Positions 1 to 12,624 of a stretch of 64,000 bases of DNA are shown piece by piece. A program made the translations under genes and the position numbers. The DNA is from Petrosia ficiformis (taxonomy: Eukaryota; Porifera; Demospongiae; Haplosclerida; Petrosiidae): positions 4,856,001 to 4,920,000 of the forward strand of contig OX345636.1 of NCBI GenBank assembly GCA_947044365.1. The letters are read 5' to 3'. The notes under the pieces are model-generated. The model was not told the DNA's origin. It did no database searches and was given only the letters and a program-made list of their open reading frames with translations. Position 1 is the first letter of the stretch. Every line of letters starts with the position of its first letter.

Positions 1-1132
1 TACATATATATAGTAATTGGACAGTTTGGAAAAAGTTAAATTTGCATTGCAGTATTCAGCAAAATAGTCCCAGGGAAACATGGAGGAAAGACGTTTGTGC
101 TGAAAATCCATCCACAGATGACACAAGATATTCAATGTTGAAAAAGTCTACAACTGTCATATTGAATATCTAGACTTTGTCAACAACACACCGAGAGAGA
201 ATGAGATCAATAATAATAATGACCACATCTCGTCAATAATTAATAAGTTGTGTATATAAAATTCTTGGTGCTCTTCACACACTAATTACAAACCACATTC
301 TCAGTCTTTCTAGATCTGCCACTGTTAGCTACCAACATTCACACTTACTGCATTTTAGCTTTATCAATTCACTGTTGCTAGTTGTGGATGTACACACATG
401 TAGATTTGCATACTTTTACAAGGTGTATCATCAATTTCATATCCTCCAGCTTCATTACTTCCTTTACTAATATACTACATTATTTGGTGCCAAGAAAAAA
501 TTGCATACTAGGTAGATTCTACAAAGCATATAATTATAGACTTATCTGTATGTATTGTATAGATGGATTTGAGCTCATTACTTGCAATTAAAATGTATAA
601 GTGCGCATTTTTCCTACATATCTACATCTAGGATTTGACTACTGGAAACTCCCTTGAAGCTACATTTGTTGCAAAGTTAAGCTATGAAGGTAGCTCTACA
701 CTACTAAGGTAAGATGAATGTTTGGAAAGGCTTGCATATAGAAAATATACAGTAGTTAATACATATTAAATAAACGTCTGTATTTTGCTGTTATATTATA
801 TAAAACATAAATGATTGTACACTACAGATGTACAGCAGTATAATTGCAGTTCAAGCTCTGCTTATAGTATTGTAGTCTAACATCCTTTTAGCACAGTATA
901 CTAAATTTGAGGTACACAAGTGCTATATCTATCCAAGCTACAGACTTGCTATATTCTCTTCATGCTCTCTCTTATACAATATAGTTTACAACAGATTTCT
1001 TCATTCAGATCTGACACTTTATGTGGAAAATCCAATTTCACAGCTGTGTTACAGACTAACTCCACCTATAACAATAAAAACCTGTTTATAACACACTAGA
1101 TCACCAGTCATAGCATATCTATTGGTCGCAAA
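1..1132. other. AT-rich DNA, no gene recognised
   Basis: I found no supportable coding region or RNA gene. The only open frames are short, unlike known proteins, and full of codons expected by chance in AT-rich DNA. The last few hundred bases would hold the promoter and 5' UTR of the small secreted gene that begins at 1133, but I see no convincing TATA box. Confidence 0.4.
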
Positions 1133-1713
1133 ATGACTATGATAAAAATTGCTGTAATACTCCTTTCCGTGTTTTTGTCAACACCTGCCCTTGGTGATCC
1201 CACAAGGCCCAGTGTACAGCAACATGTGTTTCCAAAACCATTAGCTGAAAGGCACTCTCCTTGTGATTCAATAATTAAAGATTGTGAGTATATGATTAAT
1301 GAGTTATAGATCCAGAACATTATAAAGGTAATAAGGAAACCTTTTACAATTATCAAAGTAATATTGCCATCCTACTAAGTGGAAGATGTTTTGACAAAAA
1401 TGAAAGTTATTATAGGTGTACTGGTAAAAGGTATTTAGCTGACAAATTCAGATATGCTAAGTGTGCTCGTTCTGATGTTGATGGGAAGTATTGTCATTCT
1501 ATGATGGAATTGCTAATGATAATATTAACACTTGTAATAGGAAGTTTTGTGATGCTACATGCCAAGATCTCCGCAGTTTGTGTAACTATCTGGGATGCTG
1601 TACAACTTGATGATTGCGATGCTACCCTAGGTGAACCATGTTCTGGTGTATCTGCTACTCCAGCAGTTATTGTAGTAGCAGTACTTGCCTTGATAACATT
1701 CAGTGTTTTTTGA
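1133..1713 (+). pseudogene. Small secreted cysteine-rich protein with hydrophobic C-terminus (gene or frameshifted relic)
   Basis: ATG at 1133 opens a signal peptide (MTMIKIAVILLSVFLSTPALG, given here as its hydrophobic core IKIAVILLSVFLSTPALG) followed by a short Cys-containing stretch up to about 1283. The frame then meets a stop. It reopens if the 26 bases 1284-1309, which begin gtgagt and end tatag, are removed; the joined frame runs to the stop at 1711-1713, about 184 codons. The C-terminus, after a GEPCSG motif, is a hydrophobic tail (VIVVAVLALITFSVF) like a GPI-anchor signal or a membrane segment. Between about 1500 and 1608 another frame (-1, then +1) reads a much more cysteine-rich segment with CNRKFCDATC and LCNYLGCC. 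I read this as a Cys-rich secreted or GPI-anchored protein that has two or three small indels, either real decay or assembly errors. I do not recognise the family. Confidence 0.5.
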
Positions 1714-2570
1714 ATATATGTTGCATATTCGCATTATGTATAATTATAATAGATACTCAAATGTGATTTGTTTTGTAGTTTAGCGTGTATTAGATTGTAT
1801 GCATGAATAGTTGTAGTATTTTTTTTATACTTTCCTATGTCTATTTCAAAAATAATTTCTTTTAGTTAACATTGAAAATTATTTACTATTTTAAGTCAAA
1901 ATTCGTAGTATATTTAGCACTGATATTGTATTTTACCAATACATGTAGTGATAACTGATACTAGCCAATAAATATCTGTCAATACTAATGTCGATATTCC
2001 TTGTTTGTTCTGCAGTACTCAGGTTTAGAATTAATATCATTTTTGTAATATATATTTGTATTTTGAAGGTAAATAAAATCAGTAATAGTTAGTTATTATG
2101 CTTGTAGGTATTAACTTGCATCTTCCTGCAAAGTTAAAAAAATCACAAACCATTGACTTCTTTTTTACTTGACTTGTTTTCACATCAATTTTCACACTCA
2201 AGTAACTTGACTTGACAATCGAGCTTTTCATAATTCGCATGACAAATTCCCAATGATTGACATAAGCAAATGCTAGAGAAACACATGGTGAAAGTAAGTA
2301 TACAAAATTCAAAAAGCAATTTCTTAATAATTAATCATGAAATTAGAAATAAAATTCCAAAGATTAATTATATAATAGGTGCACCATTTCAGATGGAATA
2401 TCATTTGAAGCCCAGCCACTAACTTCATGTACATCTAAGTTAATGAACAACAAGTTTCCAGTTTTTTTATTTAATGTTTATACCAACAATGTGATTCAAA
2501 GTTTCACTTACACCACTTCACTTTTCACTCGTTTAGTGTAAAATATATTATCACTACTTTTTTATGCAGC
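1714..2570. other. Non-coding, no feature recognised
   Basis: AT-rich sequence with no supportable gene. AATAAA-type hexamers after 1713 (for example near 1968) could serve as polyadenylation signals for the small gene upstream, but this is weak evidence in such AT-rich DNA. Confidence 0.35.
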
Positions 2571-2574
2571 AGCA

Positions 2575-2795
2575 GGATGAAAGAAAGAAAGCTGCTGCGT
2601 AGAAACAGCAAACTGATATAGCTGGCCATTCTACCTGAAATATATTCCTAGAGTTCTACAAGGTCCTTTAAAAGGTAAGGAGAGTAGATAATCAAAATAA
2701 TAACTATAGTAGGCTGTTGTGTTTCAGGTATGATAAAGTCAGCCATGATTACTGAATGTTGGACACCACAAAGCAGTCATAGGGATACATTTTCC
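2575..2795 (+). repeat. Dispersed repeat family A, partial copy
   Basis: This shares long stretches with 3320-3437, 23958-24373, 34195-34475, 55486-55959 and, in reverse, 52137-52617. Common blocks include a CTACCTGAAATA-like segment, GGCTGTTGTGTTTCAGG, and the end ACCACAAAGCAGTCATAGGGATA. Only the right-hand part of the family is present. It abuts the gypsy-type fragments, so it may be LTR-derived; alternatively it is a short TIR element (see the full-length copies). Confidence 0.7.
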
Positions 2796-2842
2796 TTCTT
2801 TTACTTTATTTTCATTCATCCTAGATACTCCTGGATGACCTT

Positions 2843-3290
2843 CATTAAACTCCTTGTGGCGAGATTACCACTCACTTCCCCATAAAATACATCCATCTTG
2901 GTTCGACAGTTCCAATTGTCTTGTTCCATATGGCTTAAGATTATCTTCTGTTGTAGTTCGCCATTGAGTGTGAATGTATTCTGACACTTTTGTTAGAATC
3001 GGATCTCTTCTTGTCCATACTCTTACTTGCTTGGCCGTTACTGGAGACTTCTCCAGGAATTACAACAGGAGAACAGTTTCTGGTGGTAATGGACATGTCA
3101 CCGTATCAGGCAAGGGCAGGCAACTCATAGTATTGAATTTCAAGGAATACTCATACATAGCTAAAGTGAGTGCCCATCTCTGATTCCTGGCTGAGGCGGC
3201 TTGAGGCGGTATTGCCCTAGATTTATTAAATAGAATCAACAGTGGCTTATGATCTGTTAGTAAAGAAAAATGATGACCATACAACTATGA
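2843..3290 (-). mobile_element. Ty3/gypsy-type pol fragment (end of RNase H to start of integrase), decayed
   Basis: Read on the minus strand from about 3290 downwards, the translation holds LLTDHKPLL and RNQRWALTLAMYEY, typical of the end of the RNase H domain and the connection segment of metazoan gypsy polyproteins. It continues with SPVTAKQVR, a block containing RRDP, and DGCILWGSEVVISPQG, which lie just before the integrase zinc-binding region in that family. It breaks at stops, and the integrase core is missing. It is an inactive relic in the orientation opposite to the fragment at 3540-4965. Confidence 0.75.
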
Positions 3291-3319
3291 GTGGAAAGAT
3301 TTATCTCCAAATACACATG

Positions 3320-3437
3320 ACCTTTAGAAGATAAGGAGAGTAGCAAATCACTATAATAAGTTGTTGTGTTTCAGGCATGATAAAGTCAGCCACGATTACT
3401 GAATGCTGGACACCACAAAGCAGTCATAGGGATAAGC
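3320..3437 (+). repeat. Dispersed repeat family A, short copy
   Basis: It repeats the last hundred or so bases of family A (GTTGTGTTTCAGGCATG through CAAAGCAGTCATAGGGATA). It sits directly before the plus-strand gag/protease-like fragment, which is where a 5' LTR would sit in a gypsy element. That position is the main reason to consider an LTR origin for family A. Confidence 0.65.
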
Positions 3438-3539
3438 CTACGATCGCCAAGGTCACAAATCTGTAAAGTGTTTAACAAAGGACGATGACGGATCGAGCGA
3501 AAATTGAGAAGAATACTCTCTGTATAAAGAGGAAAAATC

Positions 3540-4965
3540 GAAGCTACTCTCGATCCCGGTATATATATGGTGATGGCGAGGCAGTCTCTATGGAACTGGA
3601 CACAGGTGCCTCAGTATCGTTAGTATCGGAAAAAAAAAACATTCAGTCATCTGTGGCCATCAAAGGTGTTACAGAAATCCTCTGCCATACTGCGTACCTA
3701 TACAGGACAACCACTACAATTAGTAGGAACCATATATGTTAGTGTGAGTTACAAGTCACAGCAAACTCAATTACCTCAACTAGTGGTCACTGGAGAAGGA
3801 CCAAGTTTGGGCAAGACTGTTTGGAATCCATTACTCCTGATTGGAATTAAATACATAGTCTACAGACTGATCCTTTACACAGTCTGCTGGAGCAACACAC
3901 TCAATTATTACAAGCAACGTTAGGAACTATGAAAAGTTTCAAAGCCAAGTTCTACGTACATGAAACAGTACCATTGAAATTTCATAAAGCACATTCTGTA
4001 CCTTATGCAATGCAGATAAAGGTCGAGGAGAACTATTCAGATTAACAAAGGAAGGAATTATTGAGCCTGTACAATATGCCGAATGAGCAGCACTGATTGT
4101 TCCTGTTTTAAAGAGTGACAAAACTTCAGTTCGAATCTGTAGAGATTTTAAGCTGATGGTCAATCAAGCCTTAAAGTTGGATCGTCCTATTTGCTATACT
4201 AGCTGGTGGTGAAAGTTTCACCAAGCTGGACCTCAGTCAAGCTTACCAGCAGATTGAACTAGAGGAAACTTATTATGTTGGATTGTTCAGGTACACCCGA
4301 CTATCGTATGGAGTGGCTTTGGCCCCAGAACTTTTCTAGCGAGCAATGGAGAATTTGCTACAATGTCTACCGCATGTGGTGGTATACATTGATGACATAC
4401 TTGTCACTGGGGATAGCAATGAAAGCCAATTGGCTAATCTACTAGTCAGATTAGAAGATGCTGGACTTCTGCGGAAAAAAAGTGTCTTTATGGCATCATC
4501 TGTTACTTATTTGGGTCACAAAATCGATGGGGAGGAGAAAGTAAAAGCTGTCAACGATGCAATCAACCCCAGAAATATGCAAGAGTTGAAGTCATACCTA
4601 GGACTTTTAAACTACTATGGGAAATTCCTACCAAATATCGACCGAGTTAGCACTATTGTACAAGTTATTGCAAGAAGAACAAAAGTGGAAATAGCCAGAG
4701 AGAGAAACAGCAGCTTTTCAAAATTCAAAATATCTGTTAACCTCTTCACAACTACTAATTCATTTTGACCCCCAGAAGGAACTAACACTGTTGTGTGATG
4801 CATCAGCAAACGGCATTGGGGCAGTGTTTGCACACCAAATGTCAGATGGATCTAAGAAACCTATTGGTTATGTGTCACGCACCCTATCAGCAGCAGAGAA
4901 TAACTTCTCTCAACTTGAAAGTTATTTCTGGGGTTTACTGCAGCAGACTTTCATCAAGTGTCCTA
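3540..4965 (+). mobile_element. Ty3/gypsy-type protease-RT-RNase H fragment, multiply frameshifted
   Basis: In order on the plus strand: an aspartic protease active site MELDTGAS (about 3591); the protease C-terminal part in another frame; a reverse transcriptase N-terminal part interrupted by several stops (3950-4345), including KLDLSQAYQQIELEE; the RT catalytic motif YIDDILVTG at about 4385-4411; then the RT thumb and RNase H start with LLCDASANGIGAVFAHQ (4787-4840). YIDD plus the protease-RT-RNase H order is typical of Ty3/gypsy elements. The frameshifts and in-frame stops show that it cannot make a polyprotein. It stops short of the distal RNase H and integrase, which occur inverted at 2843-3290. 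Confidence 0.85.
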
Positions 4966-5075
4966 CTTTTCCACAGCTTTGGCACTTTGAATCTTTATAT
5001 CGACATTTAGTAGGCAAGTGTCTGCCCTTTCCACACCTATAGCATGTAGTTGCTAGTGTCGATTTTTTTTGAAAA

Positions 5076-5160
5076 ATGGGAAGGCAGTTTCTATGGAACT
5101 GGACACAGGTGCCTCATTATCATTAGTATCGGAAAAAACATTCAGTCATCTGTGGCCATC
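5076..5160 (+). mobile_element. Repeated gypsy protease fragment
   Basis: This short piece encodes the protease active-site block again (MELDTGAS) in the plus orientation. It is nearly identical to 3585-3660, so the protease region has been copied or rearranged within the relic. It directly abuts an oppositely oriented gag-protease fragment. Confidence 0.7.
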
Positions 5161-5164
5161 AATA

Positions 5165-5940
5165 AACATTCTTAGTAGATGCTTCCATCCCTTGAGAAAT
5201 CTCCATTGCTTTTGTGACTGTGACTTGTAACTCACACTAACATATATGCTTCCTACTAATTGTAGTGGTTGTCCTGTATAGGTACGCAGTATGGCAGAGG
5301 ATTTCTGTAATACCTTTGATGGCCACAGATGACTGAATGTTTTTTTTCCGATACTAACGATACTGAGGCACCTGTGTCCAGTTCCATAGAGACTGCCTCC
5401 CCATCACCGTGAAGAGTTTGTACATTCTTAGTAGATGCTTCCATCCCTTGAGAAATCTCCATTGCTTTTGTGAAAGAGAGTTTATCTTCTGCTAGTAATC
5501 GGCGTTGTATGGCACTGTCATTAATGCCACACACTCGGCGATCCCGCAACATGTCACTTACACTTTCTTCATAGTTAAATAACTCGGCGATTGATCATAG
5601 TTTGGATACGAACGTAACTATGGTTTCGGCTTGTTGTATGTAACAAGTATTAAATCGGTATCGATGCACTATTTCGGATGGTGTCTGGCTGTGATGGCAT
5701 TGTAGTACTGTAATCAATTTCTCCAGAGTCTTGTCTCCTGGTTTTTGTGGCGATATCAAACTCCTTAGTAGCTTGTAGGAAGATGAACCTATACCTGTGA
5801 GGAAATCGACTTTTTCTTGGCTTCCTCCAATACCTCATTTGCTGCAAAATAATACTCCAACCTTTCGCAGTATTGTGTCCATTCTTCTTTTGCTTGCTCA
5901 TATTGACCGATTCTTCTGATTAGACCATCCATCCTCGTCG
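5165..5940 (-). mobile_element. Ty3/gypsy-type gag-protease fragment, inverted and decayed
   Basis: On the minus strand the reading 5552-5256 runs from a gag-like helical segment (DRRVCGINDSAIQRRLL, then KAMEISQGME) into the same protease motif MELDTGAS. Upstream (5560-5940) lie further gag-like fragments interrupted by stops. With the plus-strand protease at 5076-5160 it forms an imperfect inverted repeat. I see no zinc-knuckle and no intact frame, so it is a relic. Confidence 0.7.
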
Positions 5941-6812
5941 CCACTGTGGATCAGCAACTATACAATTAATGCTCTACTGATGATTTCATAATGGGCTATT
6001 GGACAGATTGAATATGCTTTACTCTGCAACTCACTAGTAGGTTTCTAGATGGGGGATCAATAGTAGCTTTTTTTTAAAACAAACAACCAGAACTAAACAA
6101 GTGCATCAGATGATGCATGGTTTCAACAATGACATTCAGAACAGAGTAGGCAGAACAACCGGGAGATAAAGAATTATAATGTATTTATGCAGTAAATTGG
6201 GAGACCTATAATCAGACATTGTAGCTTTATACCGTCCTATATCTGATGGTTCCAAGAAAATATTGGAACTACGAAAAAATACCAATAGATATCATCTAAT
6301 ATAGAATATAAGAAGGAACTGGAAATTTCTATGTAGTTGACTGACCGGTGAATAATATATTTTATGTTATTCACATGTTTATTTTTCATTGATTCAGAGC
6401 ACTATCATTGATCATTGGGTTTCAGATTTATCATCTGCAATATAATGATTAAATAAAGCAACTCATTTGCCTCCCAGTACAAACAGGGATCAGTTTTAGT
6501 GGCTATATACTGCAACACCACATGGTATATATCTAAAGTAAATTATATAATGGAATGGGAGAGTCCTCACAAGTCTTTGTTTTCCTAGTGTAATAATAAT
6601 TTACATCACCCACTTGTTTTGTAGAGCCCTTCTGAATACAATTTCATTTTTGTGCACTCTAATTAAATTAAATTCAGATTCCACAATTGTTACAAGAATG
6701 TCTTCATTAAAACTGTGATTGTAATTTCAATACTTTGTTAAAATACATGGAATACATACACACATACAATAAACAATATTAAAACATACACACACAAAAG
6801 TACACATAGGTA
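5941..6812. other. Non-coding spacer downstream of kinase gene K1
   Basis: No gene recognised. The block next to K1 (about 6650-6730, ACTCTAATTAAATT followed by CAGATTCCACAATTGTTACAAG) recurs downstream of K3 (about 21775-21830). It therefore belongs to the duplicated unit as a shared 3' UTR or 3' flank. Confidence 0.5.
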
Positions 6813-9800
6813 TTATATTGCATTTATGTCTTCCAGTACTTTTCCTATTTTGGGACGAAACTGTGGATCACGACTTGTACAACGCTCTACTAATGTTTTG
6901 ATAGCTGGATACTGAACTTCACAAATTTGTCCTTCCCTTTCAAAAAGAATGGTAGATGGTAGACGACAGGTAGCCATTTCTAGTAGTAAAATACCAAAAC
7001 TATAGACATCCATTGCAGGAGAATGGAGAAGAGGAGAGATGGCTTCAGGAGCAGAATATACTGGACTACCAGGAGCTACAGTACTCACTTGATGAAGGAA
7101 ATTGGCCGACCCAAAATCACACAGTTTTCCCTCCCATTTTCCATTAACTGAGGGTTTAAGGAGGACATTTGCACTGCTGACATCACGATGAAGAATTGGT
7201 TGTGGTTTCCAGAGGTGAAGATAGTTGAGCGCTGCAGACACATCACGACCGATTGCGAGAATCTGAAGGCGTGTCAGTGGTCTCTTTTCTAGCTCTTTAC
7301 GAAGACTGGTAGGCATTAGTTCAGTTAGTATAATAGGATTACCAACTCTAGTGGCTCCAATAAATTGAAGTAGGTTAGGATGACGTACACAAGAAGCAAT
7401 ATCCATCTCTCTAGAAAACAAATGAAGATTGTGCTCTGCGATAATCACTTCATGGAGACACTTTGCTGCTACTTCAGTACCTCTGAATATAGCAACCTTC
7501 ACTTCACCCCATGCTCCTTTCCCTAGAATCTCATTTGTCATTTCTATTTCATCCCTCTGAAGTACCCAGTCAGGTTTCTCAATTTGTGACCGATCGCGTT
7601 GAATCTCTTCTTCTTGTTCTAGAATAGTATCGTCTTCCATTTGTTGAGTTTGAAGCATAGTCTGCTTGTGGTCCTGAACTTTCTGTTTGAGATCCTGTAG
7701 TAATAATGTCGGTGTATGTTTGTGTGTGTGTGTGTGGTGTGCGGTGTGCAAGCAAAAGTTATTTGTAATCATAAACTTAATAAGTATTGATATCCACAAT
7801 CTTATTACTGCAATCTTTATGTAGCTCAAATTAGGTCAAATATTATTGCATAATTTTAGTGTTAGCAAATGAACTGTCATGAAATACATCCTATTTATAA
7901 TAGAACATATTTTACAATGGTTTCCTGTGTATATAAACATCACTAACAAATACCTGTGTTTGCTGTTGACTATCTTGATACATCTGTTTTGCATGTTGTA
8001 ACTGGACTTGTGTGTCCTGTAATTGGGATTGAGTCTTCTCTAGCTGGGATTGTTTCTCCTTTAGTCGGGTAGTAGAATTTTGTATTTCTTTTTGGTTACT
8101 CTCTATTGCCTCTTGAAGGGTTCTCTCTGTCTTCTTCATGGCTTGTTGAGATTCAGTAAGTTGTCGAGACAGGATGATGTTTTCTACTTGCAAATTTCCA
8201 TCTGATTTTCCAAATACAGTTGTGAGGAATCCACTATTCCTTTGTTTAGATTTAGGTATGTTTTGAGAGTTCCACACATCCTCCACACTCCACATATCAT
8301 TAATATACACTATAGATCAATGTAATGTTATTGTACATGAGTAGTTATGACATAAGTATAATAGTAGCCATATTAGAATGTGCAATTTCCCATGTTTTGA
8401 TATGATGTAAGATATAATAAGTCCATAAGTTACCTCTAGCTGGGAGATATCTGATTATACCATGTATGGTAACTACACTGCAAAATTAAAATTGATAAAC
8501 TAACTAATTTATTGGTTAGCAGATTTGCAAGGAATAGAGTAAATTGTACTTTAATTAGTCATTTTGGTTGTTATGACCAAATAGTGATATACATGTTATT
8601 ATAATCCAATAATTGCAATTTTAATCTCATTACCTAGTCTGATAGATATACAAAGAAGGAGATAAATATTTTAATGAAATTATTTTGAGTTTCCAAACCT
8701 TCTTTGTGCATCTAATATGCATGATAGTACATTATAATTTGTACATATATATCTTTTATGTATTTTAATATAATTAGTAAAATGCATCTATGGCATTAGA
8801 TATGTGTTCTGAACAACCAACCAATTGTTAACTGCAATAACCAATACATTTGTTATTTTAACAATTCTATTTTAGTGTACAAGGCAAAGGGAATAGACAA
8901 ACTAAAAAGAATAAAACACTTAATCTACAATACACACTTCTGAATCAACCTGACAACACTTGCAGCATTGTATATAACTACCATTAAACAGCACAGCTTA
9001 CCAAGAAAATCACATTTGCTTATGCCATGGTTTATTGTAATGTCATGTATAAATATTATACCCATGTAATATACATAAATATAATTATACATAAACACAT
9101 AATTACATTGCATGGATCTATTTGGATATGAACATACATATAATGTGTATGTACATACCAATGTATAAATATTCATAATTATAACAAATTTACATATTCA
9201 TTATTGTACATATAATTATACATGTTTATGTATCTACAAAATGTATAACTACATACACACAAATCACAGACACTTATAATAAGAACCATTCTAATAGTAG
9301 TCTATGGCTAGAGAATGTATTTTACTAATCCCATAACATGTATGAATAGCAAATTTCAAGCCATAAGATACTTGAATAGCAGAACTTAAAACTATCAGCA
9401 AATCTATTAATATTGAGTTATTATCATTAATATCATTATTAGATCAATGAAACCGCTAGTGCTACAAATCAGATATGTCATATAATGGATTTTGAAAGTT
9501 TAAAACTCAAAATTATGTTACAGCTATGTGTTTTATGCCTACATAAATTATATTATACTCAATTACACACACCAGATATTAGTTGTGTTAGTAAAATCAC
9601 ACATAGTTGTTATGAATTTAATATTGTTATTAATTAAATTCGTAACTGTATTTAGTGTACACAATATAACGATATGTGTTATAATAAACATACTTAGTTC
9701 CAAGATTACTGTAACGTCACAACCAGTTACTGGAAGATCAGGATTAATAGATCCTTTGTATTCTCTGTAACCTCCAGTCACCATAATCCATACACATGAG

Positions 9801-12219
9801 TTAGAGACGTAGAAAGTACTCATAGAGTGATGAAATCTTTTTGTGACTGATTCTGGCAAATTTATCTAAAGAGGTGAATAAATTAAAAATCTGATTACTA
9901 TAGTGAATTCTTTAATTCAAAATATACTGTTAAACATATTTTGTGATTCACAAGAATATTATAATAAAAGTTGTACTAAATTTTAGGATTGCTTATCTAA
10001 ATAATTATCCGTGAACTCAACAAGATCTGTTGCTTTATCCAAGTAATTGTTTATGGTTTGCGCAAGTGCCGAAACCAAACATGTGAAATTGAAATTATAA
10101 TAAAACGGTGATTGATAAGCATCTTGCTCTATGGTGGCAGATTTTTGGCTTGTAGAGTGCAAAACGATCTGTAAAAACCCTAATGCTGCTTGTTTAAATT
10201 ATCCCGGTAATCCACTGTTATTGTAAACCGATATCCAGATAGTAATGGACAGGATCGGTTCCAGCTTTACTAAATTTACCCTATTGGACCAATCAAATCA
10301 CATAATTTAAGGCCTAATTTCTCTATGCATGTAAAGAAAAACAAACATACTGATGACTTTACATAGCAGTGATTTTGCAACAACATTACAAAGAAACAAC
10401 CACGTTGTCAGGGCTAAGTATATAAAGACAATGGGGAATTGTTTTGCTATTTCAGATTCTTCTCTTAACGATAATGGAGAGGAAAATTGGAGTGCCTTCA
10501 ATACCAAAGAATAAATTCATGAAATAATCAGAAAATTAATACTGATACTAATTGTAAGGAAATCATAAGATAGTGCATGAAGGCTTTAAATAAACCACAG
10601 CTTATATTATATTCCTCAGGAAATCACAAGGCTCTCAGGATCCACCTAGGATTATAGTTATTCCCAATTACCATGGCATATAATAGTTCTTACATCCTTA
10701 CTAGATTGGATATGTCATATACTTATACTAATAATTTGTAATTAGATATGTGTCATGTGATGTACATTACCTGATACCAGATTAAACTTTGTAAATCGAG
10801 AATCCAACAGTCACTGATTGGGTCACCATGATAATCTATCCCACCTATTACAATCAAATGAGATTTCACTTTTCCATTGGATGATATAGTATTGATTACA
10901 GCACTAGCATGCCTAGTTCTCTCTTTGGGCCATTCCACCGTAGTGTCAGATGATTTGACTACGTTTTGAAAATCCTGCAGTATTGGAAATACATAAAAAT
11001 AATAATTACCACAAGAAACAATGGTTAATAAAAGTAAAAGGTATAATTTACAAGTAGTTTATTATATTTTTTGTTTCTTGTCATTTGAAAATAGATTGTT
11101 AAGACTCCAAACACTCTCTAACAGACAAACAAAATGACTATGGTGAACTTGCACATATGCTTCATGGTAAGGTTATAATACCTATAATTATACTAAGGCA
11201 ATTCACAATTAATTATTTTTAGTACTAAAATAATTATATACTCAACAACTCACTATTGTATCTTGAAAACAAGTGATTAGAAAAAGATCATTAACACGAT
11301 GTTTACCAGTAACATCAAAAGTAGTCCCTCCAAACATTACACCTTTATTACCAGGAAGTGGATCAAGAGTGAACCAGGCACGGGGTGATGGACATGTACC
11401 TGTTATGACAGGTATTTTCCATTGACCTGAGGAAAATACATTATATCATTATGATGTAATATTATATAATGTAAGTCATGTAATACCTGGTGAAGAGGAA
11501 ACACACATAGTGTGTGTTTCATTTGTGTAGCAAAGATTTGTGTATGTAGGGTGAGGAAGATATTGAGACTGAGTTTGTTTAGTAGTTGGTATTTGTCCAT
11601 ACCCTCCCAAAAGTAGGAAATTATCTTCTCCATTTGTACTATAGGACATCATTCCACAGCCATACTTTCTCATTGGTACAGTATCAGGAGTACTACTGGC
11701 AATCTCTTCCCATTTATTAGTAAGTGAATTTAGTTCGTATAAGTTATTATGAAAGCAGCCATTAACTCTACAGCATCCTCCAAAGTATAATATTTTTTTT
11801 TGGAGGTTAGTACAAGCGTAGGACAACATTCCAGAAGGTGGATTTCCAGTAGTGAGTTTCCTCTCCCATTGGAATGTAGGTAAATCCAATATATTGACAG
11901 ATGATGTGATCTGTCTCTTATCTTCATTGTCATGCACCATAGGGAGGTCTTTCTGGTTACCTCCCCAGCAATATATACTATCTGATATAACTATAGTGGA
12001 GTGTTCAGCTCTCCATTCGAACTCATAACAACCTGGATAATAAATACGTTTCAATACAACATGCAACAAGTAAAATGAAATACATGGATACATATTTAAC
12101 AAATACATAAATAATATTATCAACACAAACATATATACATCTTTGTTAATAACAATTAGATATGAATAACTTGAATCTGATGCTTGTAAGAGATTTATAA
12201 CTAACTCACCAGTAGCCAT
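6813..12219 (-). CDS. K1: kelch propeller-coiled coil-protein kinase, 7 exons, 780 aa
   Basis: Exons in transcript order: 12210-12219, 11487-12032, 11254-11426, 10771-10974, 9694-9865, 7954-8309, 6813-7694. All junctions are GT-AG and join into one frame of 780 residues. Residues 1-368 hold six GG-centred kelch blades (CWGGN, YFGGCC, LLGGYG, MFGGTT, VIGGID, VTGGYR). Residues 369-540 are a Gln-rich coiled coil after a conserved DVWNSQNIPKSK block. Residues about 537-780 are a kinase domain: GKGAWGEV 545-552, ATP-binding Lys565 (VAAK), alpha-C Glu583, HRDVSSAN 656-663, DFG 680-682, APE 702-704, DVYSFG from 716, Arg767. The metal-binding and catalytic Asp residues are kept, but the loop lacks the Ser/Thr-kinase Lys (HRDLKxxN). 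The fold looks closest to the TKL or TK groups. There is no signal peptide or membrane segment, so it is likely cytosolic. Substrate unknown. Confidence 0.88.
7709..7745. repeat. CA/TG microsatellite beside the kinase-exon 3' splice site (K1)
   Basis: On the coding strand this is a CA-rich run just upstream of the acceptor of the last exon (exon start 7694). All five paralogues have a similar run at the same place: 14210-14248, 22887-22916, 30635-30658 and 38051-38078. Confidence 0.8.
8476..8877. mobile_element. TIR element, TA-flanked (family C), intron 5 of K1
   Basis: The ends are imperfect inverted repeats, CACTGCAAAATTAAAATTG on the left and CAATTCTATTTTAGTG on the right, directly flanked by TA on both sides. 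TA duplication and CACT-type ends point to a Tc1/mariner-like non-autonomous element. Related copies lie in the same intron of K2 (from about 15516) and at about 53951-54375. Internal parts recur at 28555-28720, in the tandem repeats at 44150-44490 and 45105-45410, and at 56770-56900. There is no transposase. Confidence 0.7.
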
Positions 12220-12289
12220 TATACACTAGAGAGGAAAAATGATAAATGATTATAATGACCTACCCACCTTGATCTGTCAACTAAGATAT

Positions 12290-12305
12290 CACATGATGTC
12301 ATGTG
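12290..12305. promoter_or_regulatory. Conserved E-box pair upstream of K1
   Basis: CACATGATGTCATGTG lies about 70 bp upstream of the K1 ATG. The same 16 bases occur 70 bp upstream of K2 and 44 bp upstream of K5. Two E-box-like halves (CACATG/CATGTG) flank a TGATGTCA core resembling a CRE. Factor binding is inference. Confidence 0.55.
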
Positions 12306-12624
12306 ATCAATATTTTTAATCATCAATATGCACTACATACTCTGAAATTATGCAAAGGTGTATATAGGAACATAGAGTCCTGGGACACCATTCTTTAAGC
12401 AAGTACTAGTTATATAAATAATATATTATGTAAACTTCAATTATAGTATTAGCTAAACAGTTTGAAATATATCTCATTACATCAGAATAGTACAGTTGAA
12501 TTAAATCTAAAGGACATTGCTAATGATTTTATTGACATAGACTTAGAAATTTAATGTTGTTGTAATCAGTTTATATACACTAGTCTATAATTATAATAGC
12601 AAATTTTAACAGAATAGCTACATA

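Noticed and set aside
1108..1356. Minus-strand 82-residue frame
   Set aside because: It is antisense to the signal-peptide exon at 1133-1283, which has a much better coding appearance.
11476..12219. K1 read as starting with an unspliced 247-residue frame from 12219
   Set aside because: It runs through intron 1. The gtgagt donor after 10 nt and the tccag acceptor before 12032 recur in all five paralogues, and the spliced version restores the conserved GCYEF start.
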